64,000 nt of DNA from Scandinavium hiltneri (GCF_024764835.1 NZ_JALIGE010000075.1:124001-188000); one strand, 5' to 3'. Positions 17,097 to 26,064 are shown, numbered from the stretch's first letter. Numbers and translations are program-made. Notes: generated by a model from the sequence alone, not told the origin.

Positions 17097-17927
17097 ATGG
17101 AAATTAAGCTGCATGCGAATGCCACCACCACGCCGCGCGTGCGTCGTTACCTTCAGCAGTCTGATAAAAGCGACCGTGAGCTGGCGAAAGAGTTGGGGAT
17201 TTCAGTCACCACCGTCCGGCGCTGGCGCAATCGCGAGCAAACCGGCGACAGGCACACGACGCCAAATGTGGTACACAAAGTAATGAGACTTGAACAGGTG
17301 GCGCTGGTGAATGCGCTGCGTGACACCCTGTATGCCCCGCTGGATGAGCTGCTGTTTATGGTTAATGAAGGGTTAGGTATTCCGATTTCTCGCGCCACGT
17401 TGAACCGCTATTTGCGGCCTGCACATCAGCGGAAAAAGGCCGCACCGCAGGGGAAAAAAGCGCTGAGGGCGGGTGCGGTGCCAAATATGCTAACGCTTCA
17501 TTATCGGCGGCTGTCGATGACGATGGACGATGGTGGCGATCACCATTTGCTGTGGGCACGTGAACCGCTGAGCGGCTGGTGCCACGCCCGGGTCTATTCC
17601 GGCATCTCGCTACCGCTGGTTGAGAACTGGCTACAGGAAACGCTGTCACGCTGCCCTGCTGATATTCAATGTCTTGAGACTGAGTGGGTTAAATGGCTTG
17701 AGATTGACGCGCCGGGCATGAACGTTTCCCGTCTGCCGCAGGCCGTAGCGAGCACGGTAACCTTTACGGAAGCCCTGCGTACGCTGGTTCCAGCCGCAAC
17801 GGAGCCGGATGCTCTGGTGCAGCAGTTGAGCGTTTTATGGAATACCGGGAAAACGCAGAAGAAACTGGGAGAGAGTACGCCGCAGGGCTTTTTAAACGCT
17901 TACGCTGCGGCATCAAAACCTAGATAA
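17097..17927 (+). CDS. IS481-type transposase-derived DNA-binding protein, catalytically dead (putative regulator)
   Basis: A 276-residue protein with an intact frame and an AGGA site eight bases before the ATG at 17097. Residues 1-107 resemble the N-terminus of IS481-type transposases: TTPRVRRYLQQS, an HTH at about 27-45 (ELAKELGISVTTVRRW), then LRDTLYAPLDELL and a second HTH-like segment ending LNRYLR. Residues 128-270 follow the order of the integrase core, including the ending STPQGFLNAY like the usual TP..A. motif. The catalytic acids are lost: the expected VDVK aspartate aligns with His136, the TDNG region reads LETEW, and the final glutamate region is replaced. No terminal inverted repeats flank it. 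It is divergent from the PTS/glycosylasparaginase operon, so a domesticated regulator is inferred. Its 3' end overlaps yfgD by 8 bases. Confidence 0.7.
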   Translation: MEIKLHANATTTPRVRRYLQQSDKSDRELAKELGISVTTVRRWRNREQTGDRHTTPNVVHKVMRLEQVALVNALRDTLYAPLDELLFMVNEGLGIPISRATLNRYLRPAHQRKKAAPQGKKALRAGAVPNMLTLHYRRLSMTMDDGGDHHLLWAREPLSGWCHARVYSGISLPLVENWLQETLSRCPADIQCLETEWVKWLEIDAPGMNVSRLPQAVASTVTFTEALRTLVPAATEPDALVQQLSVLWNTGKTQKKLGESTPQGFLNAYAAASKPR

Positions 17928-18276
17928 TTTCCAGCACCTGTTCCGGCGGGCGCCCAATCCGCGCCTGACCGTTTTTCACCACGATTGGGCGTTCAATCAG
18001 CTTCGGATGGGCCATCATCGCTTCAATCAGTGCGTTTTCACTGAGCGCACTGTCTGCCAGATTCAGTTCTTTATATACGTCTTCTTTCTGACGCATCAGC
18101 TCACGGGCGCTGGTCATGCCGAGCATTTTCAGCAGATTTTTCAGCGTCGCCTCATCTGGTGGCGTGTCGAGATACAGCACCACCTCCGGCTCCACGCCGT
18201 TGTCTTTCAACAGTGCTAAGGTTTCTCGGCTCTTGGAACAGCGTGGGTTGTGGTAAATCTGGACCGCTTGAGTCAT
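17920..18276 (-). CDS. yfgD: ArsC-family protein YfgD
   Basis: Small (118 residues) thioredoxin-fold protein of the arsenate reductase family. The catalytic cysteine is Cys13 in HNPRCSKSRETL, followed by ERPIVV and the C-terminal GRPPEQVL that usually position the oxyanion. A glutaredoxin-dependent reductase function is inferred from the family; a role in arsenate resistance is not shown because no ars genes are nearby. It lies 9 bases downstream of bepA on the same strand, as in E. coli, and converges on the transposase-derived regulator gene with an 8-base overlap. Confidence 0.92.
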   Translation of the reverse strand: MTQAVQIYHNPRCSKSRETLALLKDNGVEPEVVLYLDTPPDEATLKNLLKMLGMTSARELMRQKEDVYKELNLADSALSENALIEAMMAHPKLIERPIVVKNGQARIGRPPEQVLEII

Positions 18277-18285
18277 CGGGTGTCC

Positions 18286-19749
18286 TTACATTTTTGAATA
18301 GGGTTTAAACGTTTCCTGCAACTGACGGAACTGGTCAATGCGAGCGTCATAACGTGCCTGCTGCAGACTGCCGAGTTTGACCTGGGCGCTGGCACTGCTG
18401 AGTAGGGAAATAGATTGATCGAGTCGACCGACCAGCGCCATACCTTCTGCCCGCGCCGCCAGCTCCTGATCGCGATTGCCGAGCTTGCCTTCTGCCTGCG
18501 CCAGTAAATCCCAACCGTTAACATCGTCTTTATAGGCAAAGGTGTAGCGATTAAGCAGCGTGGCCGCTTCCGCCGGGTTTCCGGATTCAAGCAAGGCATT
18601 GGCCAGGTTCAACTGAAGCACCGGGCTGTTGCGTAAATCTTTCGCCGCTTTCAGACGGTTAACGGCTTCAGCGTTTTTGTTCTGGCCCAGCGAAATGTCC
18701 GTTGCGAGATCGAGATACCAGACATTCTGTGGATTGGTGGTCAACAACGGCTGCAATTGCTTGCTGGCCTCAGCATAGTTATTGGCCTCCATCGCCTGAA
18801 GGGCGCGGCCATACTGTGCTGCGTGCTGCTCACGAATATTGCCTTTGGACCAGCTGTCGAGCAGGTCGCTGCCGAGTTGATTCTGGCCGTTGTTATACAT
18901 GCCAAGCGTACGTGCTTTCGCCATGTAGAAATCTTCGGAAGACTGCACCACCACCGGACGCATCTGGTTGGCGCGGTTACGCGCATCCGCCAGACGGCTT
19001 TCCGGCAGGGGGTGCGTCAGCAGCATTTCGGGTGGTTTGGAAGAGTAGCGAGACTGGTCCATCAGCTTGTCCATAAACTGCGGCATAGCCTGAGGATCGA
19101 AGCCGGAACGCTGCAACACCTGAATACCGATGCGATCGGCTTCTTCTTCGTTCTGGCGGGTGAAGCTAATTAGCCCCTGCTGCGTGCCCGCCAGCGTACC
19201 GGTTAACGCCGCCATACCGGCCTGCGGGCTGGCCATTGCCAGCAGAATCGACCCCAGCGCACCTACCCAGGTCAGCGGCGCGTTACGCTTCTGGTCTTCC
19301 ATTGCGCGGGCCAGGTGACGTTGAGTAACGTGCGAAATTTCGTGTGCCATCACTGAAGCCAGCTGGCTTTCGGTATCGGCATAGCGGAACAGCGCCGAGT
19401 GCAGGACCACGTTTCCGCCGAAGAAGGCGAAGGCGTTCAGCTCGTCGTTGTTAATTAAGAAGAAGTGAAACGGTGTACGCACCGAGTTGGCATGAGACAC
19501 CAGGCGCATCCCGAGGCCGTTAATGTACTGAACCAGCAGCGGATCGTTAATCAGCGGCGCACTGCCGCGCAGTTGACGCACGTAAAAGTCGCCCATCTGC
19601 ATCTCTTGTCCGATGGAGAGCGTGCTTCCTGCGGTGGTGCCCATATCCGGCAGTGAATCTGCGGAGTCCGCAAAGGCAGGTAAGGCCTGACTTAGGGTCA
19701 ACGACGCGATGAGAGTCGCAACCAGCGTTTTTTTTAACTGCCTGAACAT
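18286..19749 (-). CDS. bepA: Periplasmic metalloprotease/chaperone BepA
   Basis: Assists outer-membrane protein assembly, especially maturation of LptD, and degrades stalled substrates. The start at 19749 gives 487 residues beginning MFRQLKK and a classic Sec signal peptide ending near AFADS; a longer in-frame start at 19821 would bury the signal. The M48 peptidase zinc motif AHEISH provides His136, Glu137 and His140, and the third ligand is expected in the NEEEADRIG segment. The C-terminal half holds TPR repeats that contact BAM. It is followed at 9 bases by yfgD. In E. coli it is controlled by sigma-E; no clear sigma-E promoter was confirmed in the 223-base upstream gap. Confidence 0.96.
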   Translation of the reverse strand: MFRQLKKTLVATLIASLTLSQALPAFADSADSLPDMGTTAGSTLSIGQEMQMGDFYVRQLRGSAPLINDPLLVQYINGLGMRLVSHANSVRTPFHFFLINNDELNAFAFFGGNVVLHSALFRYADTESQLASVMAHEISHVTQRHLARAMEDQKRNAPLTWVGALGSILLAMASPQAGMAALTGTLAGTQQGLISFTRQNEEEADRIGIQVLQRSGFDPQAMPQFMDKLMDQSRYSSKPPEMLLTHPLPESRLADARNRANQMRPVVVQSSEDFYMAKARTLGMYNNGQNQLGSDLLDSWSKGNIREQHAAQYGRALQAMEANNYAEASKQLQPLLTTNPQNVWYLDLATDISLGQNKNAEAVNRLKAAKDLRNSPVLQLNLANALLESGNPAEAATLLNRYTFAYKDDVNGWDLLAQAEGKLGNRDQELAARAEGMALVGRLDQSISLLSSASAQVKLGSLQQARYDARIDQFRQLQETFKPYSKM

Positions 19750-19972
19750 AACTCGGTCCTGTATGTAGGGTGTGCCAGTTTGACCGACAACGCGGCGTAA
19801 CGTTCCACTGTCGGCTGCCATCGCAGTTTAGCTGGCTGCGAGACGCCTGAATATACCCTTGCGTGACTTTTGCTACTGGGTGCGGTGCCGCGCAAAAAGC
19901 ACAGGCAATTTTGTGACATTTCGATACAATTCACACGGGCCTTTTGCCCGCCATTCAGGGAACGGTGTAGTT

Positions 19973-21043
19973 ATGCTCGAAATGTTAATGCAGTGGTATC
20001 GTCGTCGTTTCAGCGACCCGGAAGCGATAGCGCTGCTGGTCATTCTGCTTGCCGGGTTCGGCATTCTCTTTTTCTTTAGCGGGCTGCTGGCGCCGCTTCT
20101 GGTCGCGATTGTGCTCGCGTATCTGCTCGAATGGCCTACCGTTCGCCTGGAACGTATTGGTTGCTCGCGGCGCTGGGCAACGTCGATTGTACTGATCCTG
20201 TTCGTCGGTATTTTGCTGCTGATGGCCTTTGTGGTGATGCCGGTCGCCTGGCAGCAGGGAATCAACCTGATCCGCGATATGCCAGGCATGCTCAATAAAC
20301 TGTCGGATTATGCCGCCACCTTGCCACGCCGCTATCCGGCGCTGGTGGATGCCGGGATCATTGATGCGATGGCGGAAAACCTGCGCACCCGGATGTCAGG
20401 GATGGGCGACTCAGTGGTGAAATATTCGCTGGCCTCGCTGGTGGGGCTGCTGACGCTGGCGGTGTATCTGGTGCTGGTGCCGCTGATGGTCTTTTTCCTC
20501 GTGAAGGATAAAGAGCAAATGCTCAACGCTGTTCGCCGCGTGCTGCCACGCAATCGCGGGCTGGCAGGCCTGGTGTGGATGGAGATGAATCAGCAAATCA
20601 CCAACTACATTCGCGGCAAAGTGCTGGAGATGATTGTTGTCGGCGTCGCTACCTGGATTGGCTTCCTGCTGTTCGGGCTCAACTATTCACTGCTGTTGGC
20701 GGTGCTGGTTGGCGTGTCGGTGCTGATTCCGTATATCGGCGCATTTGTGGTGACCATTCCGGTAGTGTGTGTGGCGTTGTTCCAGTTTGGGTTGGGGACG
20801 GAGTTCTGGAGTCTGTTCGCTGTGTACCTGATTATTCAGGGGCTGGATGGCAATTTGCTGGTGCCGGTGCTGTTCTCCGAAGCGGTGAATCTGCATCCGC
20901 TGGTGATCATTCTGTCGGTGGTGATTTTCGGCGGCCTGTGGGGATTCTGGGGCGTGTTCTTCGCCATTCCGCTAGCGACGCTTATCAAAGCGGTGGTGCA
21001 TGCCTGGCCGGACAGTCCGGCAGTCGTTGACGAAGCGGAGTGA
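19973..21043 (+). CDS. perM: AI-2E family inner-membrane protein PerM
   Basis: Multi-pass membrane protein of the PerM/AI-2E exporter family, proposed permease of unknown substrate. The ATG at 19973 gives 356 residues and matches the E. coli N-terminus MLEMLMQWYRRRFSDPEA. About eight hydrophobic segments are visible. The C-terminal LLFGLNYSLLLAVLVG, PYIGAF and GGLWGFWGVFFAIPLA motifs mark the family. Divergent from bepA as in E. coli. Its stop overlaps a potential GTG start of the downstream regulator frame, but a better start for that gene lies further on. Confidence 0.94.
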   Translation: MLEMLMQWYRRRFSDPEAIALLVILLAGFGILFFFSGLLAPLLVAIVLAYLLEWPTVRLERIGCSRRWATSIVLILFVGILLLMAFVVMPVAWQQGINLIRDMPGMLNKLSDYAATLPRRYPALVDAGIIDAMAENLRTRMSGMGDSVVKYSLASLVGLLTLAVYLVLVPLMVFFLVKDKEQMLNAVRRVLPRNRGLAGLVWMEMNQQITNYIRGKVLEMIVVGVATWIGFLLFGLNYSLLLAVLVGVSVLIPYIGAFVVTIPVVCVALFQFGLGTEFWSLFAVYLIIQGLDGNLLVPVLFSEAVNLHPLVIILSVVIFGGLWGFWGVFFAIPLATLIKAVVHAWPDSPAVVDEAE

Positions 21044-21093
21044 ATATCAAGAGGCAGCATTCGCAACCATCAGGGAGGGAGCGGGCTATCACG

Positions 21094-22275
21094 ATGTTGA
21101 GAAACCATTATTTAAAGGATTACACCGCGCAGCAGATAGTCCAGCGTGCGATGAAAATCATCCCTTACTCGGTCAATGTGATGGACGAGCAGGGGGTGAT
21201 TATCGCATCCGGAGAGCCTGCGCGTATTCATCAGCGCCATGAAGGGGCGATCCTGGCGCTGAAAGAGAATCGGGTGGTGGAGATTGATTCCGCCACTGCC
21301 AATCAACTCAAAGGTGTGCGGCCGGGGATTAATCTCCCCATTTCGTTCAACGGGCAGCTGATTGGCGTGCTGGGCATTACCGGCGAGCCGAATAAGGTTC
21401 GGGCCTACGCGGAACTGGTGAAGATGGCCTCGGAGTTGATCATCGAGCACATGGCGCTTATCGAACAGAAACAGTGGGATAAACGTTACCGTGAAGAGCT
21501 GATTAACAAGCTGATTCAATATGAAAACACGCCGGATTCCCTGCATTCGATGGCATCGTATCTCGGTATCGATCTGGCGTTGCCCCGGGTGGTCATGGTG
21601 ATTGAGCTGCGCCAGCCGGATCGCGAAGCGCTGCGTAATCTGATGGATTATTTCGACAATCGCGCCCGCGATCATCTGGTGACGTTCAGCGATTTCAACG
21701 AGTTGATTATCATCAAGCCCATTGTGCTGAAGGGCGGAGAATGGGACGTGCGTCAGGAGGTGAGCGCGTTGCAGAGCTTTAAATCCTGGGCGACGTCATC
21801 GGGTTTTAGCCGCATTATCATCGGCGGCTATTTTTCCGGGGAAACCGGGTTACATCGCTCGCTGCAGTCGGCCCGGGCGACTCAGGCGCTGGTAAAGCGA
21901 CAGAAGCTAAAAAGCCAGTATGTTTTCTATCACGATTACGCGCTGCCTGCGTTGCTGGGCGGCGTGTCGGAAAGCTGGCAGGTGCAGGAGCTGTCGCGTC
22001 TGTGGCTGCATCTGGTTGAAAACGATGCCAAAGGTGTTTTGCAGCACACCCTTCGTACATGGTTTGAACAGAACTGTGACCTTACTCAAACCGCCAATAC
22101 CCTGCACATTCACGTCAATACGCTGCGCTATCGCCTTCAACGCTGTGAGGATATTACTCAGATAAAAATCAATGAGTTGAAAAATATGCTCTGGCTGTAT
22201 ATCGGCATGGAGCTGCAGCGTGAATCTGTCGGTTCCCACAATTTTACCCCCTCGACAGGAGCGAAAATTCGTTAG
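21094..22275 (+). CDS. CdaR-like sugar-diacid/glycerate regulator
   Basis: Transcription regulator of 393 residues resembling E. coli CdaR, which activates glycerate, glucarate and galactarate genes. The N-terminal sugar-diacid-recognition domain reads AQQIVQRAMKIIPYSVNVMD and contains GVRPGINLPI and GVLGITGEP. The C-terminal PucR-type HTH has NTLHIHVNTLRYRLQR. The ATG at 21094 is preferred because AGGGAGGGAG precedes it; a GTG at 21040 overlapping the perM stop would add 18 residues. Downstream are a GntP-family permease and a glycerate kinase in the same direction, so glycerate is its likely effector. Confidence 0.85.
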   Translation: MLRNHYLKDYTAQQIVQRAMKIIPYSVNVMDEQGVIIASGEPARIHQRHEGAILALKENRVVEIDSATANQLKGVRPGINLPISFNGQLIGVLGITGEPNKVRAYAELVKMASELIIEHMALIEQKQWDKRYREELINKLIQYENTPDSLHSMASYLGIDLALPRVVMVIELRQPDREALRNLMDYFDNRARDHLVTFSDFNELIIIKPIVLKGGEWDVRQEVSALQSFKSWATSSGFSRIIIGGYFSGETGLHRSLQSARATQALVKRQKLKSQYVFYHDYALPALLGGVSESWQVQELSRLWLHLVENDAKGVLQHTLRTWFEQNCDLTQTANTLHIHVNTLRYRLQRCEDITQIKINELKNMLWLYIGMELQRESVGSHNFTPSTGAKIR

Positions 22276-22339
22276 AACCTCCAGGCCAAACGGCGACGTA
22301 ATTTTCCATACTGCGTCGTCACTTAATGGAGCGCAACGT

Positions 22340-23608
22340 ATGACGTCGATATCCGCATTAGGAGCCATAGCCGCACTGGTCGTGGCCATCATTTTGATTC
22401 TTAAAAAAGTTTCCCCTGCCTACGGAATGATGGTCGGGGCGTTGGTCGGTGGTCTGGTGGGCGGCGCAGATTTGCTGCAAACCGTGACGCTGATGGTCAC
22501 CGGCGCGCAGGGCATCACCAACGCCGTGCTACGTATTCTGGCCGCCGGGGTGCTGGCTGGCGTGCTGATTGAATCCGGCGCGGCGAACACCATTGCCGAA
22601 ACGGTGGTGAAAAAGGTCGGCGAAACCCGGGCGCTGCTGGCGCTGGCGATTGCCACGATGTGCCTGACGGCGGTCGGCGTATTCGTTGACGTGGCGGTGA
22701 TCACCGTGGCACCGATTGCCTTGTCGATTGCCCGTCGCGCGAAGCTTTCGAAAACCGCGATTTTGCTGGCGATGATCGGCGGCGGTAAGGCCGGTAACGT
22801 AATGTCGCCGAACCCGAACGCCATTGCCGCTGCTGATAACTTCCACGTTCCGCTGACGTCGGTGATGCTCGCCGGCGTGATCCCCGGTCTGTTTGGTCTG
22901 GCGCTGGCGTATTTTCTGGCAAAACGTTTGAGCAAAAAGGGCAGTCCGGTCACGGAAGAGGAAGTGATTTCCCATGGCGATACCACCGGGCAGCCAGGAT
23001 TCATGGTGTCAATCAGCGCCCCGCTGGTGGCGATTGTGCTGCTGTCGCTGCGACCGATAGCCGGGATTGCTATCGACCCGTTGATTGCCTTACCGCTCGG
23101 TGGGCTGGTGGGCGCGCTGTTGATGGGCCGCATTAAAGAGAGCAATCACTTTATGACCGCTGGGCTGACGCGGATGGCGCCCGTCGCCATCATGCTGCTG
23201 GGCACCGGGACGTTGGCGGGAATAATCGCCAATTCTGAACTGAAAGATGTGCTGATTAACGGCCTGACGGCATCGGGTCTGCCGGCCTATCTGCTGGCAC
23301 CGATTTCCGGGTCCATTATGTCGATGGCGACTGCGTCGACGACGGCGGGTACCGCAGTGGCCTCAGGGGTGTTTGCACCGACGCTGCTGGAGCTGGGTGT
23401 CTCCGCTCTTGCGGGTGCTGCGATGATTCACGCGGGTGCCACGGTGCTCGATCACCTTCCGCATGGCAGTTTCTTCCATGCCACTGGCGGTAGCGTCGGT
23501 ATGATCATTCGCGAACGTTTGAAGCTAATGCCGTATGAAACGCTGGTCGGTCTGGCCATCACTGTTGTCTCGACCCTGATGTTTGGCGTATTTGGACTCG
23601 CAGGATAA
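22340..23608 (+). CDS. GntP-family permease, probable glycerate transporter
   Basis: Inner-membrane symporter of 422 residues and about 12 helices. GntP-family features include the N-terminal SPAYGMMVGALVGG, the loop GGGKAGNVMSPNPNAIA, and GSIMSMATASTTAGTAV near residue 350. The start at 22340 is chosen because the longer frame from 22220 overlaps the regulator gene and adds a non-hydrophobic leader. The family transports gluconate, glycerate and related acids. Its place between a CdaR-like regulator and a glycerate kinase (5 bases away) points to D-glycerate. Confidence 0.88.
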   Translation: MTSISALGAIAALVVAIILILKKVSPAYGMMVGALVGGLVGGADLLQTVTLMVTGAQGITNAVLRILAAGVLAGVLIESGAANTIAETVVKKVGETRALLALAIATMCLTAVGVFVDVAVITVAPIALSIARRAKLSKTAILLAMIGGGKAGNVMSPNPNAIAAADNFHVPLTSVMLAGVIPGLFGLALAYFLAKRLSKKGSPVTEEEVISHGDTTGQPGFMVSISAPLVAIVLLSLRPIAGIAIDPLIALPLGGLVGALLMGRIKESNHFMTAGLTRMAPVAIMLLGTGTLAGIIANSELKDVLINGLTASGLPAYLLAPISGSIMSMATASTTAGTAVASGVFAPTLLELGVSALAGAAMIHAGATVLDHLPHGSFFHATGGSVGMIIRERLKLMPYETLVGLAITVVSTLMFGVFGLAG

Positions 23609-23613
23609 TCCGT

Positions 23614-24762
23614 ATGAAAATCGTAATTGCACCTGATTCATTCAAGGAAAGTTTGTCAGCGATGGCGGTAGCGACCGCCATTGAACAGGGATTTCGCCAG
23701 ATTTACCCAGATGCACAATACGTCAAAGTGCCGATGGCCGATGGCGGAGAAGGTACGGTGGAATCGATGGTGGAAGCGAGCGGCGGCAGCTACCAGACTC
23801 AGCAGGTTATCGGGCCATTGGGCCAGCCGGTGCTGGCGCGCTGGGGCCTGATGGGCGATGGCGAAACGGCGATCATTGAAATGGCGTCAGCGTCGGGTCT
23901 GCATCATGTGCCGGCGGCGCAGCGTAATCCGTTGCAGACCACCAGCTATGGCACCGGGGAGCTGATTCTTGCGGCGCTGGAGCGCGGCGTAGCGCGTATT
24001 ATTCTGGGGATTGGCGGCAGTGCCACCAACGACGGCGGCGCAGGGATGATGCAGGCGTTAGGTGCCCACTTACGTGATGCGCAAGGCCATGAGTTGGCGC
24101 ACTGCGGCGGTGCGCTAAGTGAGCTTGCCAGCATCGACCTGAGCGGCTGTCATCCAAAACTAAAAGAGGTGACCATCACCGTTGCCTGCGATGTGAATAA
24201 TCCACTCTGTGGTCCGCAGGGCGCGTCGGCGATTTTCGGCCCGCAGAAAGGGGCGACGCCGGAAATGATTGAAATGCTGGACGCTGCGCTGGCACGCTGG
24301 GGCGCACTTATCCAACAGCAGACCGGGCGCGAAGTGCTCAATGCGGCGGGCGCCGGTGCGGCGGGTGGCATGGGCAGCGCGCTGCTGGGGCTGCTAAATG
24401 CCCAACTGCGTGCGGGTGTGGACATCGTGGTGGAAGCGCTCAAACTCGAGCAGGCGGTGAAAGACGCGGATCTGGTGATTACCGGGGAAGGGCGGCTCGA
24501 CAGCCAGAGTATCTTTGGTAAAACACCGATTGGCGTGGCGCGGGTGGCAAAGCTGCATCATAAACCGGTTATTGCGCTGGCGGGCGGTCTGAAAAGCTGT
24601 CACGAGGTGGTGTACGAACACGGAATTGATGCGGCGTTTTCGATTCTGACTCAGGTAGTAACGCTGCCGGAAGCACTGGACGCGGCGGAAGAAAACTTGC
24701 GGATTACGGCGCGCAATGTGGCGTCGGTGTGGAAAATGGCGCAGAAGGCACACAAAAATTAG
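23614..24762 (+). CDS. Glycerate 2-kinase (GarK/GlxK family)
   Basis: Phosphorylates D-glycerate to 2-phosphoglycerate, feeding lower glycolysis. The 382-residue length is that of E. coli GarK (381). Characteristic segments are APDSFKESLSA at the N-terminus, MADGGEGT, the GIGGSATNDGGAGM nucleotide region, GAGAAGGMG and VITGEGRLDSQS. Last gene of the regulator-permease-kinase cassette. GarK and GlxK cannot be separated safely from sequence alone, so no symbol is given. A REP pair follows. Confidence 0.93.
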   Translation: MKIVIAPDSFKESLSAMAVATAIEQGFRQIYPDAQYVKVPMADGGEGTVESMVEASGGSYQTQQVIGPLGQPVLARWGLMGDGETAIIEMASASGLHHVPAAQRNPLQTTSYGTGELILAALERGVARIILGIGGSATNDGGAGMMQALGAHLRDAQGHELAHCGGALSELASIDLSGCHPKLKEVTITVACDVNNPLCGPQGASAIFGPQKGATPEMIEMLDAALARWGALIQQQTGREVLNAAGAGAAGGMGSALLGLLNAQLRAGVDIVVEALKLEQAVKDADLVITGEGRLDSQSIFGKTPIGVARVAKLHHKPVIALAGGLKSCHEVVYEHGIDAAFSILTQVVTLPEALDAAEENLRITARNVASVWKMAQKAHKN

Positions 24763-24772
24763 AAACAAATAC

Positions 24773-24863
24773 GGCCCGGCGGCGCGATACTTGCCGGGCC
24801 TACGCTTCAGTCCAGAACGTTGATTTTGTAGGCCCGATAAGCGTCAGTGCCATCGGGCACATT
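24773..24863. repeat. Two REP elements between glycerate kinase and bcp
   Basis: Two palindromic units, GCCCGGCGGCGC...GCCGGGCC and GTAGGCCCGATAAGC...CATCGGGCA, lie in the convergent gap. They are the usual enterobacterial REP type. Confidence 0.8.
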
Positions 24864-24867
24864 GCTA

Positions 24868-25338
24868 TCAGGCGTTCTCTTTCAGCCAGTTCAGCACCAC
24901 GTCGTGGTGATTGCTGGTTTTGAAGTCGTCGAACACGTGCTGGACTTTGCCGTCGCCGTCGATCAGGAAGCTGATGCGATGAATACCGTCGTAGGTTTTG
25001 CCCATGAAGGATTTCTCGCCCCAGATACCAAACTGTTCGCAGACCTGATGGTCTTCGTCAGAGAGCAGGGTAAAATTCAGCAGTTCTTTTTCAGCGAAAC
25101 GGGAGAGCTTTTCCGGTTTATCCGTGCTGATACCCAGAACGTCAACACCCGCTTTTTTTAACTCATCCATATTGTCGCGTAAGCCGCAGGCCTGCACGGT
25201 GCAGCCAGGCGTCATGGCTTTTGGGTAGAAATAAACCAGAACACGCTGTCCCTGGAAGTCGGTTAAATTTACTTGCTCACCGTCTTGATCGGGCAAGCTA
25301 AATTTCGGTGCGATGTCACCGGCTTTCAGTGGGGTCAT
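24868..25338 (-). CDS. bcp: Thiol peroxidase Bcp
   Basis: Peroxiredoxin Q-type enzyme that reduces hydrogen peroxide and alkyl hydroperoxides with thioredoxin. The 156 residues match E. coli. Peroxidatic Cys46 lies in the TPGCTVQAC motif and the resolving Cys51 is five residues on. The start overlaps the gcvR stop in TAATG, so gcvR-bcp is a coupled pair. In K-12 the hyf operon lies downstream; here the glycerate cassette does. Confidence 0.96.
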   Translation of the reverse strand: MTPLKAGDIAPKFSLPDQDGEQVNLTDFQGQRVLVYFYPKAMTPGCTVQACGLRDNMDELKKAGVDVLGISTDKPEKLSRFAEKELLNFTLLSDEDHQVCEQFGIWGEKSFMGKTYDGIHRISFLIDGDGKVQHVFDDFKTSNHHDVVLNWLKENA

Positions 25339-25910
25339 TACGAAACTCCATCTTGTTCATCATGCTGTGAATAATTGACGATGTTTATACTGCCTTGCGC
25401 TTTCAGTTCTGTACACAGGTCTTTAAACGCTTGTTCGATCTTTGCCGCATTTTGCGATGCCGGACTGTGGGCCGTCACCTGAATAAACAGCAGCGGAGAA
25501 GCCGCGTTGTTACCGGGCTGCGTACGGGAAACCAGCTCGGCGATATTCATACCGTTCGAGTCTAATAGCCCGGTAAAACGCTCGATGATATGTGGTGAAT
25601 CAGACACTTCAACCTGTACCACTACGGTCAAAGGCTGCGCCGGACGCGGCTGCGCCAAGGTGCGTTTCATCACAATCAGTAAGTCCAGTTCCGCCCCTTT
25701 TAATGGCAATGTCGATTCAATCAGGGTAATGGCATTCCAGGTGCCAGAGAGCAGCATAATAAACGTAAATTCATCGCCGAGCATCGCCAGACGGCTGTCC
25801 TCAATATTACAGCCACAGCTACTGACGTGACGGGTGATGGTGTTTACGATGCCAGGGCGATCGGCACCCAGAGCAGTAATCACCAAATAGTGATGTAGGG
25901 AGGCTGTCAA
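25338..25910 (-). CDS. gcvR: Glycine cleavage repressor GcvR
   Basis: Tandem ACT-domain protein that binds GcvA and prevents activation of gcvTHP when glycine is low. The 190 residues match E. coli. The first ACT domain starts YLVITALGADRPGIVNTITR and the second VVQVEVSDSPHIIERFTGLL. It has no DNA-binding motif, as expected. Divergent from dapA and coupled to bcp by a one-base overlap. Confidence 0.95.
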   Translation of the reverse strand: MTASLHHYLVITALGADRPGIVNTITRHVSSCGCNIEDSRLAMLGDEFTFIMLLSGTWNAITLIESTLPLKGAELDLLIVMKRTLAQPRPAQPLTVVVQVEVSDSPHIIERFTGLLDSNGMNIAELVSRTQPGNNAASPLLFIQVTAHSPASQNAAKIEQAFKDLCTELKAQGSINIVNYSQHDEQDGVS

Positions 25911-26064
25911 ACCTGTTCTTCCTGTAAAAAGGGGAGGTTGTGACTAGGAAAGCATAAAAAAAACCGGCATACAACATCCTGAGTGCCTCCAGTCTCTTGC
26001 TTTTATAACAGGACCAAACGTACCATTGAGGCTCTTGTCCGCACATCAGCACTGAGGATGGCCC

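Noticed and set aside
17097..17927. Active insertion sequence
   Set aside because: Although the protein resembles IS481 transposases, the catalytic residues are absent and no terminal inverted repeats or target duplication were seen around it.
21040..21093. Upstream GTG start for the CdaR-like regulator overlapping the perM stop
   Set aside because: A strong AGGGAGGGAG site precedes ATG 21094, and the extra 18 residues are not part of the conserved domain.
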